A program made the position numbers and the translations under genes. Shown in pieces: positions 14,341 to 21,604 of a stretch of DNA of 21,604 nucleotides (its first letter is position 1; each line of letters opens with the position of its first letter). Source of the DNA: an uncultured Bilophila sp. (GTDB lineage: Bacteria; Desulfobacterota; Desulfovibrionia; Desulfovibrionales; Desulfovibrionaceae). The DNA lies in contig CAJUHZ010000043.1 in NCBI GenBank assembly GCA_910585945.1, positions 1 through 21,604 on the forward strand. Reading direction: 5' to 3'. The notes below the pieces were generated by a model. It was not told the origin of the DNA, made no database searches, and worked only from the letters and a program-made list of their open reading frames with translations.

Positions 14341-14637
14341 ATGAACACTTTGCTGAAGACAATGCTTTTTGACAACTGGCTGGCCTCATTGCGCGACGGC
14401 AAAGCAAAAATCAAAATTGTGCGTAGAATTGAGCGGGCGAGACAGGGCAACTTTGGGGACCACAAGAATGTCGGCGGCCCGATTTGGGAAATGCGCGTCG
14501 ACTACGGCCCCGGATACCGCCTGTATTACGCGCAAAAGGGGAGCGTCGTTTATGTGCTCCTGTGCGGCGGGGGCAAGTCTTCACAACAGTCGGATATCAG
14601 GTGCGCCACCGAAATATGGAGGCAAATCAATGGATAG
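14341..14637 (+). CDS. RelE/HigB-type toxin, HI1419 (killer protein) family
   Basis: The 98-residue protein has the 'addiction module killer protein' pattern of the RelE/ParE superfamily: a short basic helical half (WLASLRDGKAKIKIVRRIERARQGNFGDHK), then GGPIWEMRVDYGPGYRLYYA and VVYVLLCGGGKSSQQSDI. Related toxins cleave mRNA at the ribosome; this activity is inferred. The ATG has no ribosome binding site and is close to the presumed transcription start, so it may be translated from a leaderless or very short leader message. The stop overlaps the antitoxin start by eight bases. The toxin-first order is normal for the HI1419/HI1420 type. Confidence 0.88.
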   Translation: MNTLLKTMLFDNWLASLRDGKAKIKIVRRIERARQGNFGDHKNVGGPIWEMRVDYGPGYRLYYAQKGSVVYVLLCGGGKSSQQSDIRCATEIWRQING

Positions 14638-14932
14638 CGAACTGACGAAAGTGTCTGGATTTGACGCTGCGGATTACCTGCAAACCGATGACGACGCGCG
14701 CGAATACCTTGAAGAAGTCATCAGCGAAAATGACCCTCAAGCCTTTTTGCAGGCGCTCAATACCGTCGCCCGAGCAAGAGGCATGACGAAACTGGCTCAG
14801 GATACCGGCATCCCGAGGGAAAGCCTGTATCAATCCCTTTCGGAAAAGGGCAATCCGGGCTTCCATACGCTGTGGAAGGTTGCGGCCGCTCTTGGCTGTA
14901 CACTTGTCATGAGAAAAAAGGCGACTGCATAG
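14630..14932 (+). CDS. Antitoxin, HI1420-type Xre-family DNA-binding protein
   Basis: The 100-residue product matches the 'addiction module antidote' family. An N-terminal part that would contact the toxin (FDAADYLQTDDDAREYLEEVISENDPQAFLQAL) is followed by a helix-turn-helix (MTKLAQDTGIPRESLYQSLSEKGNPGFHTLWKVAAALG). The ATG at 14630 is preceded by GGAGG at 14618-14622 and overlaps the toxin stop, showing translational coupling. The protein should neutralise the toxin and repress the pair through the palindrome at 14314-14333. Its stop codon is immediately followed by hairpin repeat copy C, so the module abuts a dispersed repeat. Confidence 0.9.
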   Translation: MDSELTKVSGFDAADYLQTDDDAREYLEEVISENDPQAFLQALNTVARARGMTKLAQDTGIPRESLYQSLSEKGNPGFHTLWKVAAALGCTLVMRKKATA

Positions 14933-15023
14933 AAGTCATTTCATAATTCGCATGAAATGGCTTCCAACGCCAGACGAGAGTCTGGCGCGGCGCGAAAAGC
15001 GCCGTGAATGAGCCAAAAACCAC
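14932..15023 (+). repeat. Modular multi-hairpin repeat, copy C
   Basis: Three hairpins follow each other: GAAGTCATTTCAT/ATGAAATGGCTTC (14932-14964), CGCCAGAC-GAGA-GTCTGGCG (14968-14987) and CGGCGC-GAAAA-GCGCCG (14988-15004). Then comes the connector GAATGAGCCAAAAACCAC (15006-15023), identical over 18 bases to the complement of 6517-6534. The order of modules matches copy B, while stem sequences differ. Confidence 0.7.
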
Positions 15024-15060
15024 AAGAAAAGCAAAACGCTTGCTGTTGTTATTCCTCAGC

Positions 15061-15103
15061 AAAACGCCGTCCGCGAAACGCCAGGTCTTGCGGACGGCGT
15101 TTT
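15061..15103. terminator. Strong bidirectional terminator
   Basis: AAAACGCCGTCCGC (15061-15074) is exactly complementary to GCGGACGGCGTTTT (15090-15103). The stem is 14 bp with a 15-base loop and T runs on both strands. It would end the ftsY-ade-ypfJ message on the minus strand and readthrough from the toxin-antitoxin pair on the plus strand. The same module recurs at 9425-9458. Confidence 0.8.
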
Positions 15104-15123
15104 TTCGGGGGAGCAGTGGAGTA

Positions 15124-15978
15124 CTACTCTATCCCCTTGAAGGTGTTGCACTGGTTCGGATCGCCCGAATCAAAGCCGCGTTTGAACCAGGTGTACCGCT
15201 GGCGTGAAGTGCCGTGCGTGAAGCTGTCGGGCACGACGCGCCCCGTGCTCTGCTTTTGCAATCTGTCGTCGCCAATGGCCGCGGCCGTGCGGAGGGCTTC
15301 CTCCAGATCGCCGCTTTCAAGAATGCCCTCCCGCTCCATGTTGTGCCCCCATACCCCGGCAAAGCAGTCCGCCTGCAATTCCAGCATGACGGAAAGGCGA
15401 TTCGCTTCCGCGCGTGACGCGCCGTTCTGGCGCTGCCGCACCTCCTGGGCGATGCCGAGCAGGTGTTGCACATGGTGCCCCACTTCATGGGCAAGGACGT
15501 ACCCCAAGGCGAAGTCGCCCCCGCCCCCGAGCCGGCTTTCCATATCCCGATAAAAGGAAAGATCGATGTACACGTTCTGGTCGGCGGGGCAGTAAAACGG
15601 CCCCATTGCGGACTGGCCGTAGCCGCATGCCGTTTCCGTCACTCCCGAATAGAGCACCAGAGTCGGCGCGGGGTAGGTTTTGCCCGAGCGGCGGAACACG
15701 TTCTCCCAGGTGTCCTCGGTGGTTTTGAGCGCCACAGCCGTGAAGCGCGCCAGTTCCTGATCCTGCTCCGAGGGCGTGGCCGGAGCGCTCACAGGCGCGC
15801 CGATATTCCCGCCGGTCAGAAGCGGCGTCAGGTCAATGCCGTAGAAGCCGGCGACAATAACAACGAGCAGCAGAAGCGCGCCGCCCTTGCCCCGGACAGG
15901 GAGGCCGCGCAGGCCCCCGGAACTCCTCCCCCGGCGGTCTTCGACATTGCTGCTTTCTCCGCGATCCTGCCAGCGCAT
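15124..15978 (-). CDS. ypfJ: Neutral zinc metallopeptidase, YpfJ family
   Basis: The 284-residue protein has a basic, disordered start, one transmembrane segment (residues 33-47, ALLLLVVIVAGFYG) and a zinc peptidase domain with HEVGHH (164-169) and the downstream ELQADC (from Glu 200) that supplies the third ligand. This arrangement is typical of the YpfJ family, whose physiological substrate is not known. The ATG at 15978 follows GAGGTGACC and lies seven bases after the ade stop; a longer in-frame opening reaches into ade but lacks a signal. It is the last gene of the minus-strand group, followed by a strong terminator. The catalytic domain is predicted to sit outside the cytoplasmic membrane. 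Confidence 0.92.
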   Translation of the reverse strand: MRWQDRGESSNVEDRRGRSSGGLRGLPVRGKGGALLLLVVIVAGFYGIDLTPLLTGGNIGAPVSAPATPSEQDQELARFTAVALKTTEDTWENVFRRSGKTYPAPTLVLYSGVTETACGYGQSAMGPFYCPADQNVYIDLSFYRDMESRLGGGGDFALGYVLAHEVGHHVQHLLGIAQEVRQRQNGASRAEANRLSVMLELQADCFAGVWGHNMEREGILESGDLEEALRTAAAIGDDRLQKQSTGRVVPDSFTHGTSRQRYTWFKRGFDSGDPNQCNTFKGIE

Positions 15979-15985
15979 GGTCACC

Positions 15986-17758
15986 TCACACAGGTAAGGG
16001 AGCTTCCGCCGCTGTTTCGACAAAGGCGAAACGCTCCACGTCAAACAGCCCGCGCGCGGTGATCTTGAGGGATGGGATCACCGGCAGGGCCATGAAGCTC
16101 AAGGTCATGAACGGCTCCACTTCCGCCGGAATAGCCAGATCGGCGTGGGCGGCGGCGATCATGCGGCCAAGCGTCCGCCCCGTTTCGGCGGGCGGCGCGG
16201 TGGTGAGCAGCCCGGCCACAGGCAGGGGAAGCCGCCCCGTGATCGTACCCCCACACACCATGACAATGCCGCCGTCCATCTCCGCCAGGGCGCGGACGGC
16301 CAGCAGCATGTCCGCATCATTATCGCCGGCCGTGACCACATTGTGCGAATCGTGCGCAATGGACGTGGCCACCGCTCCGCCCCGGATGCCGTACCCCGAG
16401 AGCAGGCCGACGCCGAGGCGGCCCGTGGCCCTGTGCCGTTCGATCACCGCGATCTTGCACAAACCCGGATTGTCCGCGCAATGAAAAAATCCGTCCCCGT
16501 CGGTAACCACACTGCGGATTTCATGCCGCGTCACAAGGGAGCGCGGCTCAATGCCGATGACCCGCGCCGCGCCTGCGGGAATGCGCAAGGCAAAGGCGTC
16601 GTCCGCAAGCGGGGCCATGCGCATCCCGCCGTCGAAGCGGCCGCTTCCCTCCGTGCGGGCTGGTGGCGTGTCGCGGAGCGGAACAAGCACGCGCCCGTCT
16701 TCGGCCACAAGGCGGCCGGCCGCGTACACCCGGCGCGGCCTGAAATCGTGAAGATCGTCCACCAGCACAAAGTCGGCGTCCCGCCCCGGAGCCACCGCGC
16801 CCTTGCGTCGCAGGCCGAAACATTCGGCGGCGTTGAGCGTGCCCATTGTCACGGCCTGGACCGGATCAACGCCGAGGCGCACGGCCTGGCGCAAATGATT
16901 GTCGATATGGCCGTCGCGCAGAATATCCTCGGGGTGGCGGTCATCGCAGCAGAAGGCGCAGCGCCGGAACGCGGCCGGCCCCAGGGCGGGCAGCAGCTTC
17001 GCCAGATCCCGCGCGGCCGAGCCTTCGCGCAGCAGGGCGTACGCGCCGCGTTGCAGGTTCTGCTCCAGTTCTTCCGGCGTGGCGATCTCGTGATTGTTGC
17101 TGACGCCGGTGACGAAATAGGCGTCGAGATCCCGCCCGAGAACGCCGGGCGCGTGCCCGTCCACCGCCTTGTTGCGGCGCAGCCCCAGAAGGATTTTGGT
17201 CAGCATGTCGGGATCGCCGGCGATCACGCCGGGGAAGTTCATCACTTCGCCAATGCCCGAAACGCGGGGATCGTCGATGAAGGCTTCCAGCGCGGCGGCG
17301 TCCAGAACAGCGCCCGCGTCCTCGAAAGGCGCGGCCGGCACGCAGGAAGGCAGGGCGATGCGGATATCAAGCGGCAGATCGCGTCCGCTTTCCAGCATGT
17401 AGCGGATGCCGTCCGCGCCAAAGACGTTGGCGATTTCGTGCGGATCGGCAATGACGGTTGTCGTGCCGCAGGGCAGGACCAGTTCGGCAAAGCGGGCGGG
17501 GCTGGCCATGCTGGATTCGATGTGGATGTGCGCGTCAATAAGCCCGGGCAGCAGATACGCCCCGCCGGCGTCCAGCGTTTCCCGCGCGGGAATATGGCTG
17601 AAACCGAGAAACCTGCCCCGGCCGACGCTCACCGGGCTTTCGCGCACCGTACCGGTGAACACGTCCACAACCTTCGCGTTGACAATGAGCAGATCCGCGG
17701 GTTCGCGCCCCGCGGCCATGTCCACAAGGCGTTTCAGTTCCGTCACGTCGTCGTTCAT
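15986..17758 (-). CDS. ade: Adenine deaminase
   Basis: The enzyme converts adenine to hypoxanthine and ammonia in purine salvage. It belongs to the amidohydrolase superfamily and has the expected length (590 residues). The metal-binding motif GLIDAHIHIESSM is at residues 72-84. Other family stretches are PCGTTTVIADPHEIANV, VDGHAPG, CCDDRHPEDI and the C-terminal domain with YGIRGGAVATSIAHDSHNVV and GGIVMVCGG. The ATG overlaps the ftsY stop by four bases (ATGA), so translation is coupled. Its position in an operon with ftsY has no obvious functional logic and probably reflects shared expression only. Confidence 0.95.
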   Translation of the reverse strand: MNDDVTELKRLVDMAAGREPADLLIVNAKVVDVFTGTVRESPVSVGRGRFLGFSHIPARETLDAGGAYLLPGLIDAHIHIESSMASPARFAELVLPCGTTTVIADPHEIANVFGADGIRYMLESGRDLPLDIRIALPSCVPAAPFEDAGAVLDAAALEAFIDDPRVSGIGEVMNFPGVIAGDPDMLTKILLGLRRNKAVDGHAPGVLGRDLDAYFVTGVSNNHEIATPEELEQNLQRGAYALLREGSAARDLAKLLPALGPAAFRRCAFCCDDRHPEDILRDGHIDNHLRQAVRLGVDPVQAVTMGTLNAAECFGLRRKGAVAPGRDADFVLVDDLHDFRPRRVYAAGRLVAEDGRVLVPLRDTPPARTEGSGRFDGGMRMAPLADDAFALRIPAGAARVIGIEPRSLVTRHEIRSVVTDGDGFFHCADNPGLCKIAVIERHRATGRLGVGLLSGYGIRGGAVATSIAHDSHNVVTAGDNDADMLLAVRALAEMDGGIVMVCGGTITGRLPLPVAGLLTTAPPAETGRTLGRMIAAAHADLAIPAEVEPFMTLSFMALPVIPSLKITARGLFDVERFAFVETAAEAPLPV

Positions 17759-19110
17759 GCGTCCTCCCGGGCGGATTCCAGCAGGGCGCGGGCAAAGTCC
17801 GCGCCGTCAAAGGGACGCAGATCCTCCATTTTTTCGCCAAGGCCGACAAAACTGATCGGAATGCCGTAGCGCATGGCAATGGCCAGGGCCACCCCGCCCT
17901 TGGCCGTGCCGTCCAGCTTGGTGAGGATGATTTCATCCACGCCCGCCGCCTCCTTGAAGAGCTTGACCTGTTGCAGGGCGTTCTGACCGGTTGTCGCGTC
18001 CACGATCAGCACGGATCGATGCGGCGCGCCCGGATGCTTCTTGCCGAGAACGTCGCGAATTTTTTTCAGTTCGTCCATGAGATTGCTTTTGGTGTGCAGG
18101 CGGCCGGCCGTGTCGACAAAAAGGATGTCGACGTCTTCCCTGACGGCGCGATCCATGGCTTCCCAGGCCACGGCCGCCGGGTCCGCGCCCTCCCCCTTGG
18201 CATGGAAGCCGGAACCGGTGCGCTCCGCCCAGATGCCCAACTGCTCCACGGCCGCCGCGCGGAAGGTGTCGGCCGCGGCCAGAAGCACGCGCTTGCCCTG
18301 CATTCTGGCGCGGTAGGCCAGCTTGGCTATGGTGGTGGTCTTGCCCACGCCGTTGACGCCGATGAGCAGAACCACTTCGGGCCGGTTCACAGCCACGATG
18401 CGCCGCGTGGATCGGAAGATCTCTTCCACTTCCGCGGCCAGCAGGGGACGCAGATCCTCGGGCGTGGCCGCGCCCGCCTTCAGCGCCGCGCTCTTGAGCC
18501 GCTTGCGCAACATGACGGCCGCTTCCACTCCCATATCCGAAAGGATGAAGAGTTCCTCCAGCTCATCCCAAAATTCGTCCGACAATTCCGAATGCCCGGC
18601 AAACAGGGCGTTGAGCCCCTTGCCGAAGTGCTCGCGCGTGCGGGTCAGCCCCTGATGCAGCTTGAGAAAAAGCCGGTTGCGCTCATCCTCCTCGTCTTCC
18701 AGATCCAGGGCCAGAGCCAGGCGGTATTGGAGTTCGGACCGGAAGTCGTCCAGATCCCGGTACTCCATGCGCTCCGCCCAGGCCGCGAAATCACTGGTGA
18801 ATGTTTGCGCCTCGTCCTCGGGCGCGCCAAGGGCCGTGAGCAGAAAGCGGACGCGCTCCCACAGCGGTTCGCCGGCCTCGTTCACGCCGGCAAGCGCGAG
18901 CGACAGCCAGACCGAAAGCCGCGGCTCCGCTTCGCGCAGGGCCACGGTGAGCCGCGCCTGCCAGTCCGCCGCCTCGCCGGCGGGTTCGGCCGCGCCGGAA
19001 AGTTTGGGGGCGCTTTCCTGAACCGGAACCGAAGCCGGAGCGGCGGAAGGGGCCGGACGCTCCGCCTTTTCCGACGACAGGAGTTTCTTGAGCGACGAAA
19101 AAAATCCCAT
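17755..19110 (-). CDS. ftsY: Signal recognition particle receptor FtsY
   Basis: FtsY docks ribosome-SRP complexes at the membrane for cotranslational insertion. The NG domain spans about residues 150-451, with the P-loop GVNGVGKTTT (251-260), DTFRAAAVEQL (281-291), DTAGRLHTKSNLMDELKK (333-350) and TKLDGTAKGG (397-406). The N-terminus begins with an amphipathic MGFFSSLKKLL, a membrane-targeting type helix. An Ala/Pro linker and then a helical, acidic domain (about 48-145) follow, in place of the simple acidic A domain of E. coli. The ATG follows GCGAGGTC. It is the first gene of ftsY-ade-ypfJ and divergent from the cstA-family gene. Confidence 0.96.
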   Translation of the reverse strand: MGFFSSLKKLLSSEKAERPAPSAAPASVPVQESAPKLSGAAEPAGEAADWQARLTVALREAEPRLSVWLSLALAGVNEAGEPLWERVRFLLTALGAPEDEAQTFTSDFAAWAERMEYRDLDDFRSELQYRLALALDLEDEEDERNRLFLKLHQGLTRTREHFGKGLNALFAGHSELSDEFWDELEELFILSDMGVEAAVMLRKRLKSAALKAGAATPEDLRPLLAAEVEEIFRSTRRIVAVNRPEVVLLIGVNGVGKTTTIAKLAYRARMQGKRVLLAAADTFRAAAVEQLGIWAERTGSGFHAKGEGADPAAVAWEAMDRAVREDVDILFVDTAGRLHTKSNLMDELKKIRDVLGKKHPGAPHRSVLIVDATTGQNALQQVKLFKEAAGVDEIILTKLDGTAKGGVALAIAMRYGIPISFVGLGEKMEDLRPFDGADFARALLESAREDA

Positions 19111-19309
19111 GCTGACCTCGCTATGCGTATGGATACTCTCTTGCGTACTTGGGCCAAGGCGTCAAGAGGCCAGAGGGGGCCGGCATGAGAGCCGGAGCAA
19201 CGGAACCGGGCTTTTCACAGGTTCAGCCTCCATAACCGCGCACGAGGAGGCATGACCCCGGGGTGCGGCCCGAAGGCATTGAGTTAGCGGGCAAAACCTT
19301 CGCTCCGTC

Positions 19310-19338
19310 TTGACGCGAAAAGCGAGTCGCGCTACGCT
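19310..19338 (+). promoter_or_regulatory. Candidate promoter for the cstA-family gene
   Basis: TTGACG (19310-19315) and TACGCT (19333-19338) are spaced by 17 bases, about 50 bases upstream of the ATG. The -35 box is close to consensus and the -10 box only fair. Confidence 0.4.
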
Positions 19339-19389
19339 CTTTATCAAGAGGCATTCCTGTTTCAATCAACCTCAGAAGGGGGGAGTCCC

Positions 19390-20823
19390 ATGCCGGCGTC
19401 ATTGTATTTTTTCATTGCCCTGGCCGGGTTGCTGGCAGGCTATTTTGTCTACGGAACCTTTGTGGAAAAGGTGTTCGGCGCGGATCCGAAACGCGCCACC
19501 CCGGTCTGCCGCATGGCCGACGGCGTTGACTTTGTGGAAATGAAGCCGTGGAAAGTCTTTCTCATCCAGTTGCTGAACATTGCGGGCCTTGGCCCGGTCT
19601 TCGGCCCCATTCTCGGCGCGCTGTACGGCCCGACAGCCCTGTTGTGGGTGGTTTTCGGGAGCATCTTCGCCGGCGCGGTGCATGATTATTTTTCCGGAAT
19701 GCTTTCCATCCGCTACAACGGCGCGTCCATTCCCGAAGCCGTGGGCTACAATCTCGGCAACACGATTCGCCAGATCATGCGGGTGTTCTCCGTTGTGCTG
19801 CTGGTGCTTGTCGGCGTGGTCTTCGTGGCCGGCCCGGCCGGACTGCTCGCCAATCTGACCGGCGTTGACGCCATGGTGTTTGTGGCCATCATTTTTGCGT
19901 ACTATTTCATCGCCACCGTCCTGCCCGTGGACAAGATCATCGGCACCGTCTACCCGTTCTTCGCCGTGCTGCTCGTGTTCATGGCCGTGGGTCTGGTGAG
20001 TATGCTGTTCATCAAGGGTTACGATTTCTATCCCGCGGCCCAGTGGGTGAACCAGCACCCCGCCGGCCTGCCCATTTTCCCGATGGTCTTCATCACCATC
20101 GCCTGCGGCGCTGTGTCCGGCTTCCACGCCACGCAGTCGCCCATGATGGCCCGCTGCATCGCCAATGAAAAATACGGCCGCCCGGTCTTCTACGGCGCGA
20201 TGATCGCCGAAGGCGTCATCGGCCTCATCTGGGTGACGCTCGGCATGAGCTTCTTCCCCGATCCGGCCGCGCTGGCCGCGGTGCTCGGCCCCAAGGGCAA
20301 CGCCGCTCTCGTGGTCAACAACATTTCCGTGAGCCTGCTCGGCGGCTTTGGCGGCGCGCTCGCCATCCTCGGGGTGGTGGTTCTGCCGGTCACTTCGGGC
20401 GACACGGCCTTCCGCTCCGCCCGTCTGACCATTGCCGACATTTTCGGCTACGATCAGCGGCCGAACCGCAACCGCCTTTCCATCGCCGTTCCGCTCTTCG
20501 TCATCGGCGTGGCCCTGAACTTCATTCCCTTCGGGATCCTGTGGCGCTACTTCGGCTGGGCCAACCAGACCCTGGCCGCCATTGTGCTGTGGACGGGCGC
20601 GGCGTACCTGCTGCACCGGGGCCGCTTCCACTGGGTCGCCACCCTGCCGGCCATGTTCATGACGGCGGTGAGCGTCAGCTACATCTGCTTCGAAAAGAGC
20701 ATGGGCTTCGGCATGCCGTACCAGATGGCCAACATCGTCGCCGTGGTCATCACCGTCATCTGCGCCGCGGCCCTGCTGACCAAGGGGCGCAACCGTCTGG
20801 CTTCCGAGCCGGCGGACAGTTGA
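19390..20823 (+). CDS. cstA: CstA-family transporter (short form)
   Basis: This is an integral membrane protein of the carbon starvation (CstA/BtsT) family, which imports peptides or pyruvate. The ATG at 19390 follows AAGGGGGGAG. The 477-residue product is much shorter than E. coli CstA (about 700 residues) and corresponds to the compact form seen in many anaerobes. Family hallmarks include the start LAGLLAGYFVYG, the segment LLNIAGLGPVFGPILGALYGP, VHDYFSGMLSIRYNG, SGFHATQSPMMARC and TSGDTAFRSARL. Roughly 12 or more hydrophobic segments are visible. It stands alone with its own promoter candidate and a GC hairpin after the stop. The substrate cannot be read from the sequence, and the gene symbol is by family only. 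Confidence 0.88.
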   Translation: MPASLYFFIALAGLLAGYFVYGTFVEKVFGADPKRATPVCRMADGVDFVEMKPWKVFLIQLLNIAGLGPVFGPILGALYGPTALLWVVFGSIFAGAVHDYFSGMLSIRYNGASIPEAVGYNLGNTIRQIMRVFSVVLLVLVGVVFVAGPAGLLANLTGVDAMVFVAIIFAYYFIATVLPVDKIIGTVYPFFAVLLVFMAVGLVSMLFIKGYDFYPAAQWVNQHPAGLPIFPMVFITIACGAVSGFHATQSPMMARCIANEKYGRPVFYGAMIAEGVIGLIWVTLGMSFFPDPAALAAVLGPKGNAALVVNNISVSLLGGFGGALAILGVVVLPVTSGDTAFRSARLTIADIFGYDQRPNRNRLSIAVPLFVIGVALNFIPFGILWRYFGWANQTLAAIVLWTGAAYLLHRGRFHWVATLPAMFMTAVSVSYICFEKSMGFGMPYQMANIVAVVITVICAAALLTKGRNRLASEPADS

Positions 20824-21154
20824 CGCGAACCTTTCCTGCCCCGTGTCCCGCCGCAACCGGCGGCGGGACCGGCCGTGCGGTCCGCCTGAACGCTTCGGAT
20901 GGGCCGCTTTGCATCTGCACGAGACGGGAATCGAATGGAGCCGCTCTCAAGCAAGCCCCATTCCGGACGCTGCATTCAAAACTCGCAGGTTTTGTTGCGC
21001 CGCATGGCGCTTCATGTGCAGGCTATAACTGATAAAATAATCAAGGCCGGAATGAGTTGCTGCAGATTTTCTGCTCCCTTCTATTGTTGCTGAACCACAC
21101 ATTCCATAGCCTTGCACCAGACTCATTCCTCACTTTATCTACAAGCATACGCTG
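20824..21154. other. Intergenic region after cstA, no gene
   Basis: No credible coding sequence is seen. It contains the GC hairpin at 20845-20869 and an inverted pair GGAATGAGT/ACTCATTCC (21049-21057 and 21121-21129). From about 21020 the composition shifts to lower GC, leading into the pseudogene. Confidence 0.5.
20845..20869 (+). terminator. GC hairpin after the cstA-family gene
   Basis: GTCCCGCCG (20845-20853) pairs with CGGCGGGAC (20861-20869) around a seven-base loop, about 20 bases after the stop. There is no T run, so termination strength is uncertain. Confidence 0.45.
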
Positions 21155-21561
21155 TCAGATGCGGGTCAGTTCCGTGTTGATTGCTCTCTGCCGCGCCGCG
21201 TAGTCCACATACACGGCCGCTGTTTCAGCCGCCCATCGTCGTTTGCTCAGCGTTCCCGAGCCGGTTGATACAGCGCGCCGTGTTCGATTCTGGATGGCTT
21301 GACTGAACCGCGCAGAACGCCTAGGCTGATTTTTGAAATGGCGTCTGCTGGCTGCGTGGCAACTCCACTTGTGGACAGGCCACGGTACAGGGCAGGCGCT
21401 ATTTCTATTTCGGATAGTTTATGATCCTTGTACCTTGCATTTTCGATCTGTTCTTCACTATATTCTAATCGCCGGTTCTTCTCATTATCCGTCACCACAT
21501 CCAGCTTGAGTTTGACCGAATACAGTCTGTCGCCCATACGCAGAGCCGAGTAGAAGCTATC
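21155..21561 (-). pseudogene. Decayed inverted copy of the polyvalent LPD3-like module
   Basis: Reading the minus strand from 21561, after a TGA at 21562-21564, the frame gives FYSALRMGDRLYSVKLK, then YKDHKLSEIEIAPALYRG and GVLRGSVKPS. These closely match residues 250-350 of the protein at 95-1810, with long runs nearly identical at the DNA level. The frame stops at 21247 after 'ALYQPARER', the same kind of LFQPA linker. In another frame a further coding-like tail (KRRWAAETAAVYVDYAARQ) runs to a stop at 21155. It lacks its upstream part, ribosome binding site and probably a continuous frame. I read it as a remnant of a second related mobile element. Confidence 0.6.
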
Positions 21562-21604
21562 TCACAATTGATCTTAAAAAGATAATAGAAATTGCCATAT
21601 AAAT

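Noticed and set aside
14932..15103. CRISPR array or integron attC cluster
   Set aside because: There are no regularly spaced identical repeats and no cas or integrase gene; the attC-type core pairs RYYYAAC/GTTRRRY were not found at matching positions.
16145..17869. Long plus-strand frame of 574 codons opposite ade and ftsY
   Set aside because: A GC-rich complement of two well-conserved genes; there is no ribosome binding site and no recognisable domain.
19250..19285. Small frame MTPGCGPKALS with a GAGGAGG just before its ATG, possible leader peptide for the cstA-family gene
   Set aside because: The ribosome binding site is only one or two bases from the ATG, the peptide lacks a run of regulatory codons and no attenuator hairpin follows; it also lies upstream of the better promoter candidate.
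19399..20856. Long minus-strand frame of 485 codons opposite the cstA-family gene
   Set aside because: Its His/Glu-rich composition is the reverse of hydrophobic codons in a membrane protein; it is a shadow reading.

Overview
The window looks like chromosomal DNA from a GC-rich sulfate-reducer-type bacterium of the Desulfovibrionaceae (Desulfovibrio/Bilophila/Mailhella-like). This is inferred from a Desulfovibrio-type outer-membrane porin, an FtsY with an extra helical domain before the NG domain, a short CstA, an unusual small flagellin and the truB-rpsO-pnp cluster. No rRNA or tRNA is present, so the placement rests on protein resemblance only.

Layout. (1) 1-3363: two adjoining fragments of very large phage/ICE 'polyvalent' proteins. 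The first begins abruptly at an HExxH metallopeptidase motif. Both carry repeated LPD3-like modules. (2) 3301-5268: a 63-bp palindromic element holds the stop codons of both the second fragment and a convergent porin gene. The porin has a long leader containing a strong palindrome. (3) 5269-6668: a largely non-coding, hairpin-rich element with imperfect ~52-bp inverted ends, interrupted by an 850-bp IS5-family (IS427-like) insertion. (4) 6673-9338: an AlkD-like DNA repair protein, a secreted acidic protein of unknown function, and a membrane-anchored coiled-coil protein with perfect 141-bp tandem repeats. (5) 9487-13075, minus strand: truB-rpsO-pnp, with a striking 17-bp perfect stem in the pnp leader. 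(6) 13313-14932: a flagellin, then an HI1419/HI1420-type toxin-antitoxin pair. (7) 15124-19110, minus strand: ftsY-ade-ypfJ, tightly packed. (8) 19390-20823: a CstA-family peptide/pyruvate-type transporter. (9) 21155-21558: a decayed, inverted copy of part of the first polyvalent protein.

How the parts fit. Housekeeping blocks (RNA modification, translation and decay; SRP targeting; purine deamination; carbon-starvation transport) sit between two inverted remnants of the same mobile-element gene. The gaps between blocks hold palindromic repeats. The most unusual signal is a family of modular multi-hairpin repeats at 5337-5480, 6467-6603 (inverted) and 14932-15023. Connector sequences are conserved to 18 identical bases between two copies, while the stems differ in sequence and stay paired. 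A related terminal hairpin occurs at 9425-9458 and 15061-15103. This pattern is what a structured RNA or a cruciform-forming mobile element would give, and I do not recognise it as a named family.
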